A stretch of 64,000 nucleotides of DNA, taken from the NCBI RefSeq assembly GCF_027483985.1, contig NZ_JAIXTJ010000034.1:1-64000 (forward strand). The letters run 5' to 3'. The notes under the pieces were generated by a model, which searched no databases, had not been told where the DNA came from, and was given only the letters and a program-made list of their open reading frames with translations. The DNA comes from Flavobacterium sp. GTDB taxonomy: Bacteria; Bacteroidota; Bacteroidia; Flavobacteriales; Flavobacteriaceae. Positions 16,584-25,950 of the stretch are shown piece after piece (within the stretch, counting starts at the first letter, position 1; each line of letters begins with the position of its first letter). A program made the translations under genes and the position numbers.

Positions 16584-17549
16584 ATGAGAAATAAGCTACT
16601 AAGATTGTTTGCTAGTTTTCTTGCAATAATTTTAATTTCGTGCACGTCTGAAGAAATTCAAAGAAATGCACTGGTTAGCGATGTGTATGTTTCAGGCTCG
16701 AAAGCTAGTCATGCTACTTATTGGAAAAATAATATTTTATCACCATTAGCAGATGTAGGTTTTTCTTCATCAAGTGCTGATAGTTTAATTGTGAGGAATA
16801 ATGATATTCATATTTTAGGTACTGGTTATATTGGAGGAAATGTTAAAACGCTATATTGGAAAAACAATGTGCTTACCAATCTGACGGACACTTTTTCTAC
16901 GTCAACTGAGATTGCAACTATTTGCTCTATGGATGTTGATAATAATGATGTTTATTTTGCTGGAATAATTCAAGACATAAGTGTTATACCCAATACTTAT
17001 GCCTTGGTTTATTGGAGGAATGGAGTAAAATATATTGTTGATTCGTTTACTACTGAGCCAGTTCATTTAATTTGTATAAAGGTGAATAATAACACTATTT
17101 ATGTTACTACGAACGAAGCTTATTATGTTAATGGTATCAACTATCCTTCCACTGATTTTATTTGCGGTGTTAATTCCTCAAGTACTGATGTTTATTTATA
17201 TGGCAGATCTTATGTTAGTTCGGTGTTGGGTAGTTCTTTTTACAAAAGTATAGGAACTAATGTACAGACAAATTTACCATCTATTTATGTGCCAATTTAT
17301 AAAATGTGTTTTGATAATGGCGATGTTTATGCTGTAAATGAATTGAATGTATATAAAAATGGTGTTATTTTATATACAACTCCAAATAATTTTGGCATTG
17401 AAAGTTTTGATTTTAAAAACAATTCACTTTATTTACTAAATTTACACGCAAGTAATAGTGTCAATCAATCACAAATCATATTGAAAGATGGTGTTACACT
17501 AATGCAAACTACATCAGATGAAATTTTTACATCTTTGTTCGTAGACTAA
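16584..17549 (+). CDS. Propeller-like repeat lipoprotein, function unknown
   Basis: This 321-residue lipoprotein has its lipobox cysteine at residue 20 (ILISC). The body consists of about six related units of 40-50 residues, each with YWKN or YKNG near its start and a DVYxxG-like strand near its end (TYWKNNILSPL, LYWKNNVLTNL, VYWRNGVKYI, VYKNGVILY). This suggests a beta-propeller exposed on the cell surface. I chose ATG 16584; an in-frame TTG 15 bases upstream lies directly at the promoter's -10 element and would spoil the signal peptide. It shares an ECF-like promoter with the lipoprotein gene before it. Ligand unknown. Confidence 0.65.
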   Translation: MRNKLLRLFASFLAIILISCTSEEIQRNALVSDVYVSGSKASHATYWKNNILSPLADVGFSSSSADSLIVRNNDIHILGTGYIGGNVKTLYWKNNVLTNLTDTFSTSTEIATICSMDVDNNDVYFAGIIQDISVIPNTYALVYWRNGVKYIVDSFTTEPVHLICIKVNNNTIYVTTNEAYYVNGINYPSTDFICGVNSSSTDVYLYGRSYVSSVLGSSFYKSIGTNVQTNLPSIYVPIYKMCFDNGDVYAVNELNVYKNGVILYTTPNNFGIESFDFKNNSLYLLNLHASNSVNQSQIILKDGVTLMQTTSDEIFTSLFVD

Positions 17550-17568
17550 ATTATGTATTTGTATAAAA

Positions 17569-17596
17569 AAAGTACCTCAATTGAAGTGCTTTGTAT
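17569..17596. terminator. Bidirectional terminator between converging genes
   Basis: AAAGTACCTCAA (17569-17580) and TTGAAGTGCTTT (17581-17592) form a stem with two G-U pairs, flanked by A on the left and T on the right. It can serve both the lipoprotein and the converging kinase gene. Confidence 0.65.
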
Positions 17597-17597
17597 T

Positions 17598-18212
17598 TTA
17601 GAACAATCCGTTTATTTCGGCATCAATTCTGTTAATAATCATTCCTAAATCTTCTGGATTATTCACGAAATCAATATCATCTACGTCGATAATTAATAAT
17701 TTTCCTTTGTTGTAAGTTGTAATCCAAGCTTCATATCTTTCGTTTAATCTGCTTAAATAATCAATAGATATGGTATTTTCGTAGTCACGACCTCTCTTAT
17801 GGATTTGACCAACAAGATTCGGAATAGAACTTCTTAAATAAATCAACAAATCAGGAGCTTCAACCAAACTTTCCATCAATTCAAAAAGTGATTTGTAGTT
17901 TTCAAAATCACGATTGGTCATTAATCCCATTGCGTGAAGGTTGGGTGCAAAAATATGCGCATCTTCATAAATCGTTCTATCTTGAATGATTTTTTTTCCG
18001 CTTTCACGAATTTGCAATACTTGTCTGAAACGGCTGTTTAAAAAATAAATCTGCAAGTTAAAAGACCAGCGCTCCATTTGATGATAAAAATCATCTAAAT
18101 ACGGATTGTCAACTACATCTTCAAAATGAGGTTCCCATTTAAAATGTTTCGCTAAAAAACGTGTTAATGTAGTTTTTCCTGCGCCTATATTTCCTGCTAC
18201 TGCTATATGCAT
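17598..18212 (-). CDS. Deoxynucleoside kinase (deoxyadenosine/deoxyguanosine kinase type)
   Basis: The 204-residue cytoplasmic enzyme phosphorylates deoxynucleosides for nucleotide salvage. It has the P-loop GNIGAGKTTL at residues 7-16, the substrate motif ERWSFNLQIYFL near 47, QDRTIYEDAHIFA near 77-90 (DR-S-like motif) and the lid arginines RGRDYE near 139. The family is the monomeric P-loop dNK group common in Bacteroidota. Its start overlaps the stop of the upstream gene by one base (TAATG), so the two are coupled. A degenerate copy of its 3' end lies about 1.2 kb further down on the same strand. Confidence 0.9.
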   Translation of the reverse strand: MHIAVAGNIGAGKTTLTRFLAKHFKWEPHFEDVVDNPYLDDFYHQMERWSFNLQIYFLNSRFRQVLQIRESGKKIIQDRTIYEDAHIFAPNLHAMGLMTNRDFENYKSLFELMESLVEAPDLLIYLRSSIPNLVGQIHKRGRDYENTISIDYLSRLNERYEAWITTYNKGKLLIIDVDDIDFVNNPEDLGMIINRIDAEINGLF

Positions 18213-19003
18213 TATGGTATTATAATTTTATAATTCGTAATTCCTTGGTTGGTAAAAATAGATAAAATTTGCTCTTTGTAATAGAATTTTTTAAACGTTT
18301 TCTCAACAATTTCAATTTCATACAATTTATTGATATTTCGGTCTCTGATAAAGAGTTTATTGTCTTTAGAAAATAGTATTTTATTTTGCGGAAGTAATAA
18401 TAAATCACTGGATACTTCTACATTTCCATTGGTTATAATTCTACCAAAAATTGTGGCCGTATACCAAATTTTATCTTTGTCAATCCAATGAAAATAATTA
18501 AAATCTGTTTGATAAAATGCAATAGGTTGATTCAACGGATTGCTTTTGTTTTCATAAATACCCGTTGTTAAATCATATAAACCAATTTGTTGGCTTAAAG
18601 AATTAAAAACCCAAAGTTTATTTTGTCCAGAAATTCCGATGGCTGAAGCTAAAACCGGCTGTTCTAATCGCGAAAACTCAATTTTTTGTATCTCATTTAA
18701 TTGATTATCCAAGACAATGACGGAATTAAATTCTTCATAAAAAATGATGATTTTTAACGGATTTGTAATATCAACTTTCGTTATTTTCCCCAAACCAAGA
18801 TTTTGATATTGAATTATAGATTGGTCTATTTTTTTAAAAAGAACATTGTTTTTTAAATAGATACAATTATTAAATCCGTCAAATCCAACAAAAAAATCAG
18901 CTTTGACTCCAATAGAATCAAGCCTTGTTGCTTTAAGTTTGACTTCTTGAGCAAAACTCGTTGCAATTTGTAAAATAAATAAGAAATAAATTATTTTTTT
19001 CAT
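18212..19003 (-). CDS. Secreted propeller-like protein of unknown function
   Basis: The 263-residue protein has a signal peptide (about 1-18, ending SFAQ) and a beta-rich body with recurrent hydrophobic strand/turn patterns (LYDLTTGIYENKSNPL, LFIRDRNINKLYEI) suggestive of a beta-propeller. I recognise no catalytic motif. It is upstream of and coupled to the deoxynucleoside kinase by a one-base TAATG overlap, although one product is exported and the other cytoplasmic. The pairing is a frequent gene order in Flavobacteriaceae to my knowledge, but its meaning is unclear. Confidence 0.65.
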   Translation of the reverse strand: MKKIIYFLFILQIATSFAQEVKLKATRLDSIGVKADFFVGFDGFNNCIYLKNNVLFKKIDQSIIQYQNLGLGKITKVDITNPLKIIIFYEEFNSVIVLDNQLNEIQKIEFSRLEQPVLASAIGISGQNKLWVFNSLSQQIGLYDLTTGIYENKSNPLNQPIAFYQTDFNYFHWIDKDKIWYTATIFGRIITNGNVEVSSDLLLLPQNKILFSKDNKLFIRDRNINKLYEIEIVEKTFKKFYYKEQILSIFTNQGITNYKIIIP

Positions 19004-19132
19004 CTTGATGCTAAATTACATTAAACTATTTGAAATATAGAATGTCTTACAAAAAATATTTAACAAATCTTTGGTAACAAAACACAATTTCAATCGTCAT
19101 ATTTGTTACGAAAAATATTTAAGATACTTCAA

Positions 19133-20068
19133 ATGAAAAAATTAACGTTCACTCTAGCACTTTTATTAGTGGTTATGATTTCCAATGCTCAAAAGGATTT
19201 TCAAGGTATGGCTGTTTATGAATCTAAAACAAGTACGTCCGATTTTAAATCAAGAATGTCTGGAAATAAAGACATCACTCCAGAAATGCAAAAAATGATT
19301 GAAGAACGAATGAAAAAAATGTTCGAGAAAACATTTATATTAAATTTCGACAAAACCTCTTCGATTTATAAAGAAGAAGAAAAATTGGATGCGCCAGGTC
19401 AAGGTCAAGGTGGTTTTAGAATGATGTCCTCAATGATGGGTGGCGGTGGAACCTATTATAAAAATGCTAAAGAAAAAACGTTTACAGTTGATAAAGAATT
19501 TATGGGAAAAGAGTTTCTTTTAAAAGATACTTTAAGAAACTACAAATGGAAAATGGAAGGCGAAACCAGAGAAATTGGTGGTTATACTTGCTACAAAGCA
19601 ACCGCTGTAGTTCCGGCAAGCAAAACTGATTTTAGAAATTTCAGACCTAAAAAAGAAGAAGATTTAAAGAAAAAAGAAGAAGAAGCTAAAAAAGAAGGTG
19701 ATAAAACGGCCGAAACAAAATCGGAAGATAAAAAAGAAAAGAAAACAAGTTTTTTTGACGAAATTGAAATGCCAAAAGACATAACCATCACTGCTTGGTA
19801 CACGATGGATATTCCAGTAAATCAAGGTCCTGAAGGATATTGGGGTTTGCCAGGGTTGATTCTTGAAGTTAACGACGGAAAAACAACTATTTTATGTTCT
19901 AAAATTGTGATCAATCCTAAAGAAAAAACCGAAATCAAAGCGCCAAGTAATGGTAAAGTTGTGACTCAAAAAGAGTATGATGACATTGTTACCAAAAAAA
20001 TGGAAGAAATGATGGAAATGAATCAAGGTCAAGGAAGAGGTGGAATGCAAATGAGAATGGGTAGATAA
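19133..20068 (+). CDS. GLPGLI family secreted protein
   Basis: The 311-residue protein has a signal peptide (about 1-19, ending ISNAQ) and the diagnostic GYWGLPGLILEVNDG motif near 237. A highly charged Lys/Glu-rich stretch spans about 175-215, and the tail is Met/Gly/Gln-rich. GLPGLI proteins are secreted or periplasmic proteins of Bacteroidota with unknown function, often encoded next to an outer-membrane barrel as here, 38 bases upstream. I chose ATG 19133. The frame extends 30 bases upstream to a TTG, but that would place ten residues before the signal peptide. Confidence 0.8.
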   Translation: MKKLTFTLALLLVVMISNAQKDFQGMAVYESKTSTSDFKSRMSGNKDITPEMQKMIEERMKKMFEKTFILNFDKTSSIYKEEEKLDAPGQGQGGFRMMSSMMGGGGTYYKNAKEKTFTVDKEFMGKEFLLKDTLRNYKWKMEGETREIGGYTCYKATAVVPASKTDFRNFRPKKEEDLKKKEEEAKKEGDKTAETKSEDKKEKKTSFFDEIEMPKDITITAWYTMDIPVNQGPEGYWGLPGLILEVNDGKTTILCSKIVINPKEKTEIKAPSNGKVVTQKEYDDIVTKKMEEMMEMNQGQGRGGMQMRMGR

Positions 20069-20106
20069 TTCTTTTAAAATAAATACATTAGCAATAGTTT
20101 ATACTT

Positions 20107-22818
20107 ATGAACAAAATATTTTTATTCGCCTTATTTTTAATTTCAACTATCTCATTTTCTCAAACTATTCGTTTTGAAGGTGTTATTCTTGAATCAGGAA
20201 AAACACCTCTTGAAATGGCCAATGTTATGGCTGTAAATCAAGTCACAAAAGGAATGGATGGTTATGCCATCACTAATGATAAAGGTAAATTTGTATTGAA
20301 TCTTAAACCCAATTCAACGTACTTAATAAAATTGAGTTACATTGGAATGGAAAACAAACAAATTACCGTTGAAACCAAAACAGAAAATATAACTCAAAAT
20401 ATTTCGATGGAACCAGGCGGAATTCAGCTTGATGGTGTTGAAATTGTGCGTGAAATGCCAGTTTCTATCAAAGGTGATACCATCGTTTACAATGCCGATT
20501 CTTTTAAATCAGGAACCGAAAGAAAGCTTGAAGATGTCTTAAAAAAATTACCAGGAGTTGAAGTAAATGCCGATGGTGAAGTTGAAGTAGAAGGGAAAAA
20601 AGTAACCAAATTGATGGTAGAAGGCAAAGACTTTTTTGACGGTGATACCAAGCTTGGTGTAAAAAATATTCCCGCAGATGCTATTGATAAAATTCAAGTT
20701 TTAAGAAATTATAACGAAAATTCTATCTTGAAAGGTGTCGAAAATAATCAGGATAATTTGGCAATGAACATCAAATTGAAGGACGGAAAGAAAAACTTTT
20801 GGTTTGGTGATATGACTGCTGGTGGCGGAACAGCCGATGATAATAACTATGATCGTTATTTAATTAATCCGAAGTTGTTTTACTACAATCCAAAGTACAG
20901 TATTAATTTGATTTCAAATTTTAATAATATTGGAGAATTACCTTTAACGGTGCAAGATTATTTCAAATTTACTGGTGGTTTTAGAAGTATGATGGCTAAA
21001 GGTGGTTCTAATTTTAATGTCGCTTCTAATGATTTAGGGATTTCGTTACTAAGAAATAATCGTGCTAAAGAAATTGAAACGCAATTCGGAGCTACAAATT
21101 TTTCTTATAATCCAACAAAATCTTGGACTCTAAGTGGTTTCGGAATTTTATCTTCTTCAACAACTGATTTAGAAACCAAGTCTCAAAATAATTTTTTACA
21201 ACCCAATTCTTCGAATGTCGCTTCAACCGAAAATCGTAATGAAGTTGCACATCAAAAAAGTAATTTGGCACTATTTAAATTGAGTTCTAGCTACAAACCA
21301 AGTGCACGATTCCAATTTGATTATGATATTTTATCAAAATTCTCTAAACAAGATGAAGATAATTCATTGCTAAGACAATCAATTGTGGGTAGTAATTCAA
21401 CTACCGAAAATATTTTCACTGCAAAAAGACAAGATCCTAAATCGGTAAACCAGAATTTGAGTTTTTATTACACGCACAACGATAAAAATATTTTTGCACT
21501 AGAAATGCAACATTTGTATCAAGAAGAAGATCCATTCTACAATGCAAATTTGCAAACACAGCCTTTCGTTTTAAATGGTTATTTGTCAGGTCAAAATAGA
21601 AATGATATTAATCAAACACGTTTTGTAAAAACTAACAAGTTAGATACAAAATTAGATTATTACTATATGTTGACTCAAAAGAGTAACATCAATATAACCT
21701 TAGGAAATACTTATTCATTTCAAAGTTTTGATTCATCAATTTACCAAATATTAGATAATGGAACTCAAAATAACCTAACTGATCCTTCGACCACTAATAA
21801 TGTTAGATATAATTTTAATGATGCTTTCTTAGGATTGCATTACAAAATTTTGAGTGGAAAGTTCACGTTTACACCAGGTGTAAGTTTACACGCTTACAAT
21901 ATGACAAATAGTCAATTAGGAACTGATTTTTCACTAAATTTCTTTAGAGTTTTACCAGATTTCCTTGCTTTGTATCAAATAAAAAAAGCAGAAACATTGA
22001 CCTATAATTACGCAATGACCAACAGTTTTACTGACATCAACAGATTAACCGAAGGTTTTGTGTTAAACGGATATAATAGTTTGTCAAGAGGAAGTAGAAC
22101 ACTTGAAAATGCTACACAGCAAACTCATTCGCTGCGCTATTTTAAGTACAATATGTTCAATTTTGAAAATATTACTGGAGCTATTACTTATACAAGAACA
22201 ATCGATGCATTAAAACTTAGAGCTAATTTTGTTGGTGTGAATCAAACATCAGCACCTTTCAATTCTGATTTTGCTGAGGAGTTAATTTCGGGCTTTGGTA
22301 GTTATGGTCGTTCCTTTTCTAAAAATTATAAGGCTGCTTTCAATACGCGACTAAATTGGTCTAAATTTAACAATATCCAAAATGGAGTTTTTGCAAGTGC
22401 AGAGAGTTTTACTCAAACTCATACATTAACAGCTTCAACTAATTATAAAAACGCGCCAAACGTTGAATTAGGATATTCTTATACGGTTAATGATTATAAT
22501 AATGCCAAATTCTTTACAGACAAACCGTTCGTTAGATTGGATTATTACTTCTTAAAAAGCTTTTCTTTTGTGTCGGAGTATGAATTCTATCATTATTATA
22601 ATAAAGACAAATCAGTCGAAAATGAATATGATTTCCTATCTGCAAGTTTAATTTATCAAAAAACAAAAGACAGTAAATGGGAATATAAAATTGCAGCTAC
22701 CAATATTTTGAATACAAAATCTTTGAATGACGATAGTTTTTCTCAATTCTCAACAAGAACATCGCAATATACTGTTCAACCAAGATATTTAATATTTAGT
22801 TTGAAGTATAATTTATAA
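20107..22818 (+). CDS. Outer-membrane beta-barrel protein, TonB-receptor-like, with carboxypeptidase-regulatory domain
   Basis: The 903-residue protein has a signal peptide (about 1-18), a carboxypeptidase-regulatory-like domain (about 22-105), and a plug-like domain (about 110-225, KLEDVLKKLPGVEVNADGE). A large barrel made of alternating strands ends in YLIFSLKYNL. It belongs to the outer-membrane beta-barrel family typically paired with GLPGLI proteins. It could import or export an unknown ligand, and I see no clear TonB box. It is probably co-transcribed with the GLPGLI gene. A strong terminator follows. Confidence 0.85.
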   Translation: MNKIFLFALFLISTISFSQTIRFEGVILESGKTPLEMANVMAVNQVTKGMDGYAITNDKGKFVLNLKPNSTYLIKLSYIGMENKQITVETKTENITQNISMEPGGIQLDGVEIVREMPVSIKGDTIVYNADSFKSGTERKLEDVLKKLPGVEVNADGEVEVEGKKVTKLMVEGKDFFDGDTKLGVKNIPADAIDKIQVLRNYNENSILKGVENNQDNLAMNIKLKDGKKNFWFGDMTAGGGTADDNNYDRYLINPKLFYYNPKYSINLISNFNNIGELPLTVQDYFKFTGGFRSMMAKGGSNFNVASNDLGISLLRNNRAKEIETQFGATNFSYNPTKSWTLSGFGILSSSTTDLETKSQNNFLQPNSSNVASTENRNEVAHQKSNLALFKLSSSYKPSARFQFDYDILSKFSKQDEDNSLLRQSIVGSNSTTENIFTAKRQDPKSVNQNLSFYYTHNDKNIFALEMQHLYQEEDPFYNANLQTQPFVLNGYLSGQNRNDINQTRFVKTNKLDTKLDYYYMLTQKSNINITLGNTYSFQSFDSSIYQILDNGTQNNLTDPSTTNNVRYNFNDAFLGLHYKILSGKFTFTPGVSLHAYNMTNSQLGTDFSLNFFRVLPDFLALYQIKKAETLTYNYAMTNSFTDINRLTEGFVLNGYNSLSRGSRTLENATQQTHSLRYFKYNMFNFENITGAITYTRTIDALKLRANFVGVNQTSAPFNSDFAEELISGFGSYGRSFSKNYKAAFNTRLNWSKFNNIQNGVFASAESFTQTHTLTASTNYKNAPNVELGYSYTVNDYNNAKFFTDKPFVRLDYYFLKSFSFVSEYEFYHYYNKDKSVENEYDFLSASLIYQKTKDSKWEYKIAATNILNTKSLNDDSFSQFSTRTSQYTVQPRYLIFSLKYNL

Positions 22819-22821
22819 AAC

Positions 22822-22853
22822 AAAAAACCTGACTAGAAATAGTCAGGTTTTTT
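22822..22853. terminator. Rho-independent terminator, GAAA tetraloop
   Basis: AAAAAACCTGACTA (22822-22835) pairs perfectly with TAGTCAGGTTTTTT (22840-22853) around a GAAA loop. It is nearly symmetric and could also stop the converging metK transcript. Confidence 0.9.
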
Positions 22854-22859
22854 ATTCTG

Positions 22860-22925
22860 AATTTATTTCAGAATCTAAATGAATTTATTTCAGAATCTAA
22901 ATTAACTTATTTCAGAATCTTAATA
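22860..22925. repeat. Three tandem copies of a 22-bp unit
   Basis: Three consecutive 22-base units (22860-22881, 22882-22903, 22904-22925) share the core TTATTTCAGAATCT, with 1-5 differences between units. They lie directly downstream of metK, in the gap between two converging genes. There are no spacers, so this is not a CRISPR. Confidence 0.85.
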
Positions 22926-22948
22926 AATATATATCTACATCTAAAATA

Positions 22949-24235
22949 TTACAATCCAAACGCAGCTTTCACTTGATCTACAAAATCTAATTTTTCCCAA
23001 GTGAATAACTCAACAGTAACAGTTTTAGGTTCGCCATTTGGAAGTTGAAAAGTTTTAGTAACCGTTTCAGGAGTTCTTCCCATATGACCGTAAGCAGCAG
23101 TTTCGCTATAAATTGGATTTCTTAATTTCAAACGTTGTTCAATAAAGTACGGACGCATATCAAATACTTTTTCAACTACTTTACTAATTTCTCCATCCGT
23201 CAAAGCAACTTTTGAAGTACCATAAGTTACCACATTAATTGAAGTAGGTTTAGCAACACCAATTGCATAAGAAACTTGAACTAAAACTTCGTCGCACAAT
23301 CCTGCTGCAACCAAGTTTTTAGCAATATGACGAGTTGCATATGCAGCTGAACGGTCTACTTTACTTGGATCTTTTCCTGAAAATGCACCACCACCGTGAG
23401 CACCTTTTCCTCCATAAGTATCAACAATAATTTTTCTTCCTGTTAAGCCAGTATCTCCGTGTGGTCCACCAATTACAAAAACACCAGTTGGGTTAATGTG
23501 ATAAGTGATGTTCTCATTAAATAAATGAGCATATTGAGGATATTTAGCTTTAATTCTTGGGATTAAAATAGAAACTAAATCACTTTTAATTTTAACTAAC
23601 ATCTCATCATTAGCCTTGTCTTTATCTTCTCTTGAGTTAGATTTAGGCTTAACGAAATCATCGTGTTGTGTTGAGATTACAATAGCATCAATACGTTGTG
23701 GTTTATTATCGTCAGAATATTCTAAAGTTACTTGAGATTTAGCATCAGGACGCAAATAAGTAATTTCATTATTTTCTCTTCTCAAATTTGCCAATTCAAT
23801 CAACAAAGCGTGCGATAAATCTAACGCCAAAGGCATATAGTTTTCTGTTTCATTTGTTGCATAACCAAACATCATTCCTTGGTCACCTGCACCTTGCTCT
23901 TCTTTGTTAGCTCGGTCAACACCTTGATTAATATCTGCAGATTGTTCGTGAATTGCCGAAAGTATTCCGCAAGAATCAGCATCAAACATGTATTCACTTT
24001 TGGTATAACCAATTTTCTTGATTACATCTCTTGCAATTTGTTGAACATCTAAGTAAGTATTTGATTTAACCTCACCAGCAAGAATTACTTGACCTGTTGT
24101 TACTAAAGTTTCGCAAGCCACCTTAGAAGAAGCATCAAATGCTAAAAAGTTATCAATTAACGCATCACTAATTTGATCAGCAACTTTGTCTGGATGTCCT
24201 TCACTTACTGACTCTGACGTAAATAAATAAGCCAT
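22949..24235 (-). CDS. metK: S-adenosylmethionine synthetase
   Basis: The enzyme makes S-adenosylmethionine from methionine and ATP in the cytoplasm. It has 428 residues, slightly longer than the E. coli enzyme, as in other Bacteroidota. Signatures are [16 protein letters not shown] (near 14), [12 protein letters not shown] (near 117) and [16 protein letters not shown] (near 280). It is monocistronic, divergent from the T9SS cargo gene. I saw no SAM riboswitch in its 284-base upstream region, unlike the methionine synthase operon 1.5 kb away. That region holds two inverted repeats. Confidence 0.96.
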   Translation of the reverse strand: MAYLFTSESVSEGHPDKVADQISDALIDNFLAFDASSKVACETLVTTGQVILAGEVKSNTYLDVQQIARDVIKKIGYTKSEYMFDADSCGILSAIHEQSADINQGVDRANKEEQGAGDQGMMFGYATNETENYMPLALDLSHALLIELANLRRENNEITYLRPDAKSQVTLEYSDDNKPQRIDAIVISTQHDDFVKPKSNSREDKDKANDEMLVKIKSDLVSILIPRIKAKYPQYAHLFNENITYHINPTGVFVIGGPHGDTGLTGRKIIVDTYGGKGAHGGGAFSGKDPSKVDRSAAYATRHIAKNLVAAGLCDEVLVQVSYAIGVAKPTSINVVTYGTSKVALTDGEISKVVEKVFDMRPYFIEQRLKLRNPIYSETAAYGHMGRTPETVTKTFQLPNGEPKTVTVELFTWEKLDFVDQVKAAFGL

Positions 24236-24299
24236 AATATAATTTTTTTAATCTGAAATGTTTCAGACTCTGTTAATACTAGTTGTGAAGAAAAAATGA

Positions 24300-24385
24300 A
24301 TTGCAAGTGCAAACTAAAGAAGTGGTTCTGCTTTAGCATTTTTTTATCCTAAACTTGTTTATAAATCTTTATATAGATTCAAGTT
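24300..24385 (-). promoter_or_regulatory. Inverted repeats upstream of metK
   Basis: TTGCA-AG-TGCAA (24301-24312) is a short perfect inverted repeat. AACTTG (24352-24357) with AATCT inside it pairs with AGATT and CAAGTT (24380-24385). They could be operator or leader structures for metK. No family is recognised. Confidence 0.3.
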
Positions 24386-24519
24386 CGAATAGAGGTTGCA
24401 ATCAGTTCAAATTTTTCCTCATTATTTGTGGTGCAAATTTAGAAAAGTTTTATGTAAAAACTATATTAATTTATAAATTTTGTATATTTGTTTTTAATTA
24501 ACTTAAAAAAAGTATCCTT

Positions 24520-25419
24520 ATGAAAAAACTTTTACTTTCTATTTCTTTAATTTGTGGTTTAAGCGCAAGTAACGCGCAAAACTTGTTTACTGAAAATTTT
24601 GATGTATTTCCTACAACTTGGACAAAAACAAATCAAAGTTCGCCTGTAGGAACTAATAATTGGGGTGCAGCAACAGCAGCACAAAATGCATATTTTGCTG
24701 GCGGTGCTTTTAACGGTAATGCAGATACTTCTTATGCTTTTTCATTTTTTCAAAGTGTAAATAACGTTGGAACTATAAGTAATTGGCTAATAACGCCATC
24801 AATATCGCTTCAAAATGGAGATATAATTTCATTTTACAGCAGAAAAGGTTTAAGTGGAGGTGCTACTGTTTATGCTGATAGACTTGAGATGCGATTAAGT
24901 ACTAATGGCGCATTTAGTGCTGATCCAGTGGGCGCAACTGGTTTAGGTGATTATACAACTTTAGCATTAACAATCAATCCAGCATTAAATACTGTTGATT
25001 ATCCTACAAATTGGACTTTGTTTTCATATACAGTTTCAGGTTTGACAGGACCAACTGATTGTAGAGTGGCTTTTAGATATTTTGTTACAAATGGAGGTAT
25101 TAGTGGAGCTAATTCTGATTATGTTGCTATCGATGCTGTTTCTGTTGATAGACCAGTAGCTAACACTCAAGATTTCTTTGCTGGAAACTTTGCAATTCAA
25201 CCAAATCCAGTAAATGATGTATTTACCTTGTCAGCTAAAAATGGTGTTTCTATCGAGAAAGTTGAAGTAGTAGACATCAACGGAAGAGTAGTTAGCCAAG
25301 TAAATGCTTCAACAACTGAGGCTTTACAAGTAAATGTTTCTGACTTAAATTCTGGTGTATATTTCGTAAGAGTACAATCAGACCTTGGTGTTGGAACATC
25401 TAAAATTATCAAAAAATAA
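24520..25419 (+). CDS. T9SS-secreted protein with choice-of-anchor J domain
   Basis: The 299-residue protein has a signal peptide (about 1-20, ending ASNAQ). A choice-of-anchor J/cleaved-adhesin-type jelly roll fills about 22-205 (ENFDVFPTTWTKTN, SNWLITPSISLQNGD, VAIDAVSVD). A type A T9SS C-terminal sorting domain spans about 222-299 (FAIQPNPVNDVF, VEVVDINGRVV, LNSGVYFVRV, ending KIIKK). It should cross the outer membrane by the type IX system and be anchored or released. A TATATTTG -7-type box lies at 24483-24490. The ligand is unknown. Confidence 0.88.
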   Translation: MKKLLLSISLICGLSASNAQNLFTENFDVFPTTWTKTNQSSPVGTNNWGAATAAQNAYFAGGAFNGNADTSYAFSFFQSVNNVGTISNWLITPSISLQNGDIISFYSRKGLSGGATVYADRLEMRLSTNGAFSADPVGATGLGDYTTLALTINPALNTVDYPTNWTLFSYTVSGLTGPTDCRVAFRYFVTNGGISGANSDYVAIDAVSVDRPVANTQDFFAGNFAIQPNPVNDVFTLSAKNGVSIEKVEVVDINGRVVSQVNASTTEALQVNVSDLNSGVYFVRVQSDLGVGTSKIIKK

Positions 25420-25443
25420 TAAAAAAAAATATTTTGTTTACTA

Positions 25444-25469
25444 AAAGGAGCTTAACGGCTCCTTTTTTT
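25444..25469 (+). terminator. Rho-independent terminator after the T9SS cargo gene
   Basis: AAAGGAGC (25444-25451) and GCTCCTTT (25458-25465) form a stem followed by T. Confidence 0.85.
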
Positions 25470-25570
25470 ATGGCATTAAGTGAATTTGACATTTTAATAA
25501 ATAGTGTCATTTTTTTTTGTAATTCTAAATTCTATGTCATTACTTTGCAGTGTTCATAAACTTATTGATT

Positions 25571-25674
25571 GTTATCACGAAAGCTGGAGAGATTAGACTC
25601 GATGAAGGCTTAGCAACCCTACAACTGTAGAAGGTGCTACATTCTAGTTTAAAGTAAATTTAAGCAAAGATAAC
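25571..25674 (+). promoter_or_regulatory. SAM-I (S-box) riboswitch
   Basis: The P1 helix is GTTATC (25571-25576) with GATAAC (25669-25674). Between them are the S-box hallmarks in order: a GGAGAGATTAGACTCGATGA block, CTTAGCAACC, then AAGGTGCTAC followed by ATTCTAG. These correspond to the conserved kink-turn, GCAACC and AAGGTGCTAA segments that bind S-adenosylmethionine. It sits about 350 bases before the methionine synthase genes, which use or produce its ligand's precursor. No clear terminator follows directly, so the expression platform is not resolved. Confidence 0.9.
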
Positions 25675-25755
25675 CACGAGAATTTTCTCTCACTTTCACA
25701 ATAACATAAATAAATTTTAAAGCAACTTGTCATATTGAACTTGTTTCAGTATCAA

Positions 25756-25860
25756 GAGCGAATGGCTTGCGCATTTAAGCAATCCATAATCCTGCTTTTC
25801 GATGCAATCTTTTACTTTTTAAAGAAAAAAGTAAAAGGATTTCCTCTTCAATCAGGGCTA
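25756..25860 (-). repeat. Structured Flavobacterium intergenic repeat, copy A
   Basis: On the minus strand it begins TAGCCCTGAT and ends ATTCGCTC, with AGCAGGAT in between. A hairpin with arms ATCTTTTACTTTTT and AAAAAGTAAAAGGAT lies inside (25807-25840). The same ends and layout occur at 30902-31005 and 53885-54011. It may belong to the Flavo-1 RNA family, which I cannot confirm without a covariance search. Confidence 0.75.
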
Positions 25861-25950
25861 AAGGGTATTCCATTTTTGTGAAATCAAGTTTCAAAAGAAC
25901 TATTTTTTAATAAACTTAATTTTCTTAATGGTTTAAAAACAAAAATAAAG

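Noticed and set aside
22860..22925. CRISPR-like array
   Set aside because: The 22-base units are directly adjacent without spacers and no cas gene is present.
25756..25860. Copy A of the structured repeat as the riboswitch terminator
   Set aside because: Its hairpin is not followed by a T run on the plus strand, and the same element occurs at unrelated loci in either orientation.
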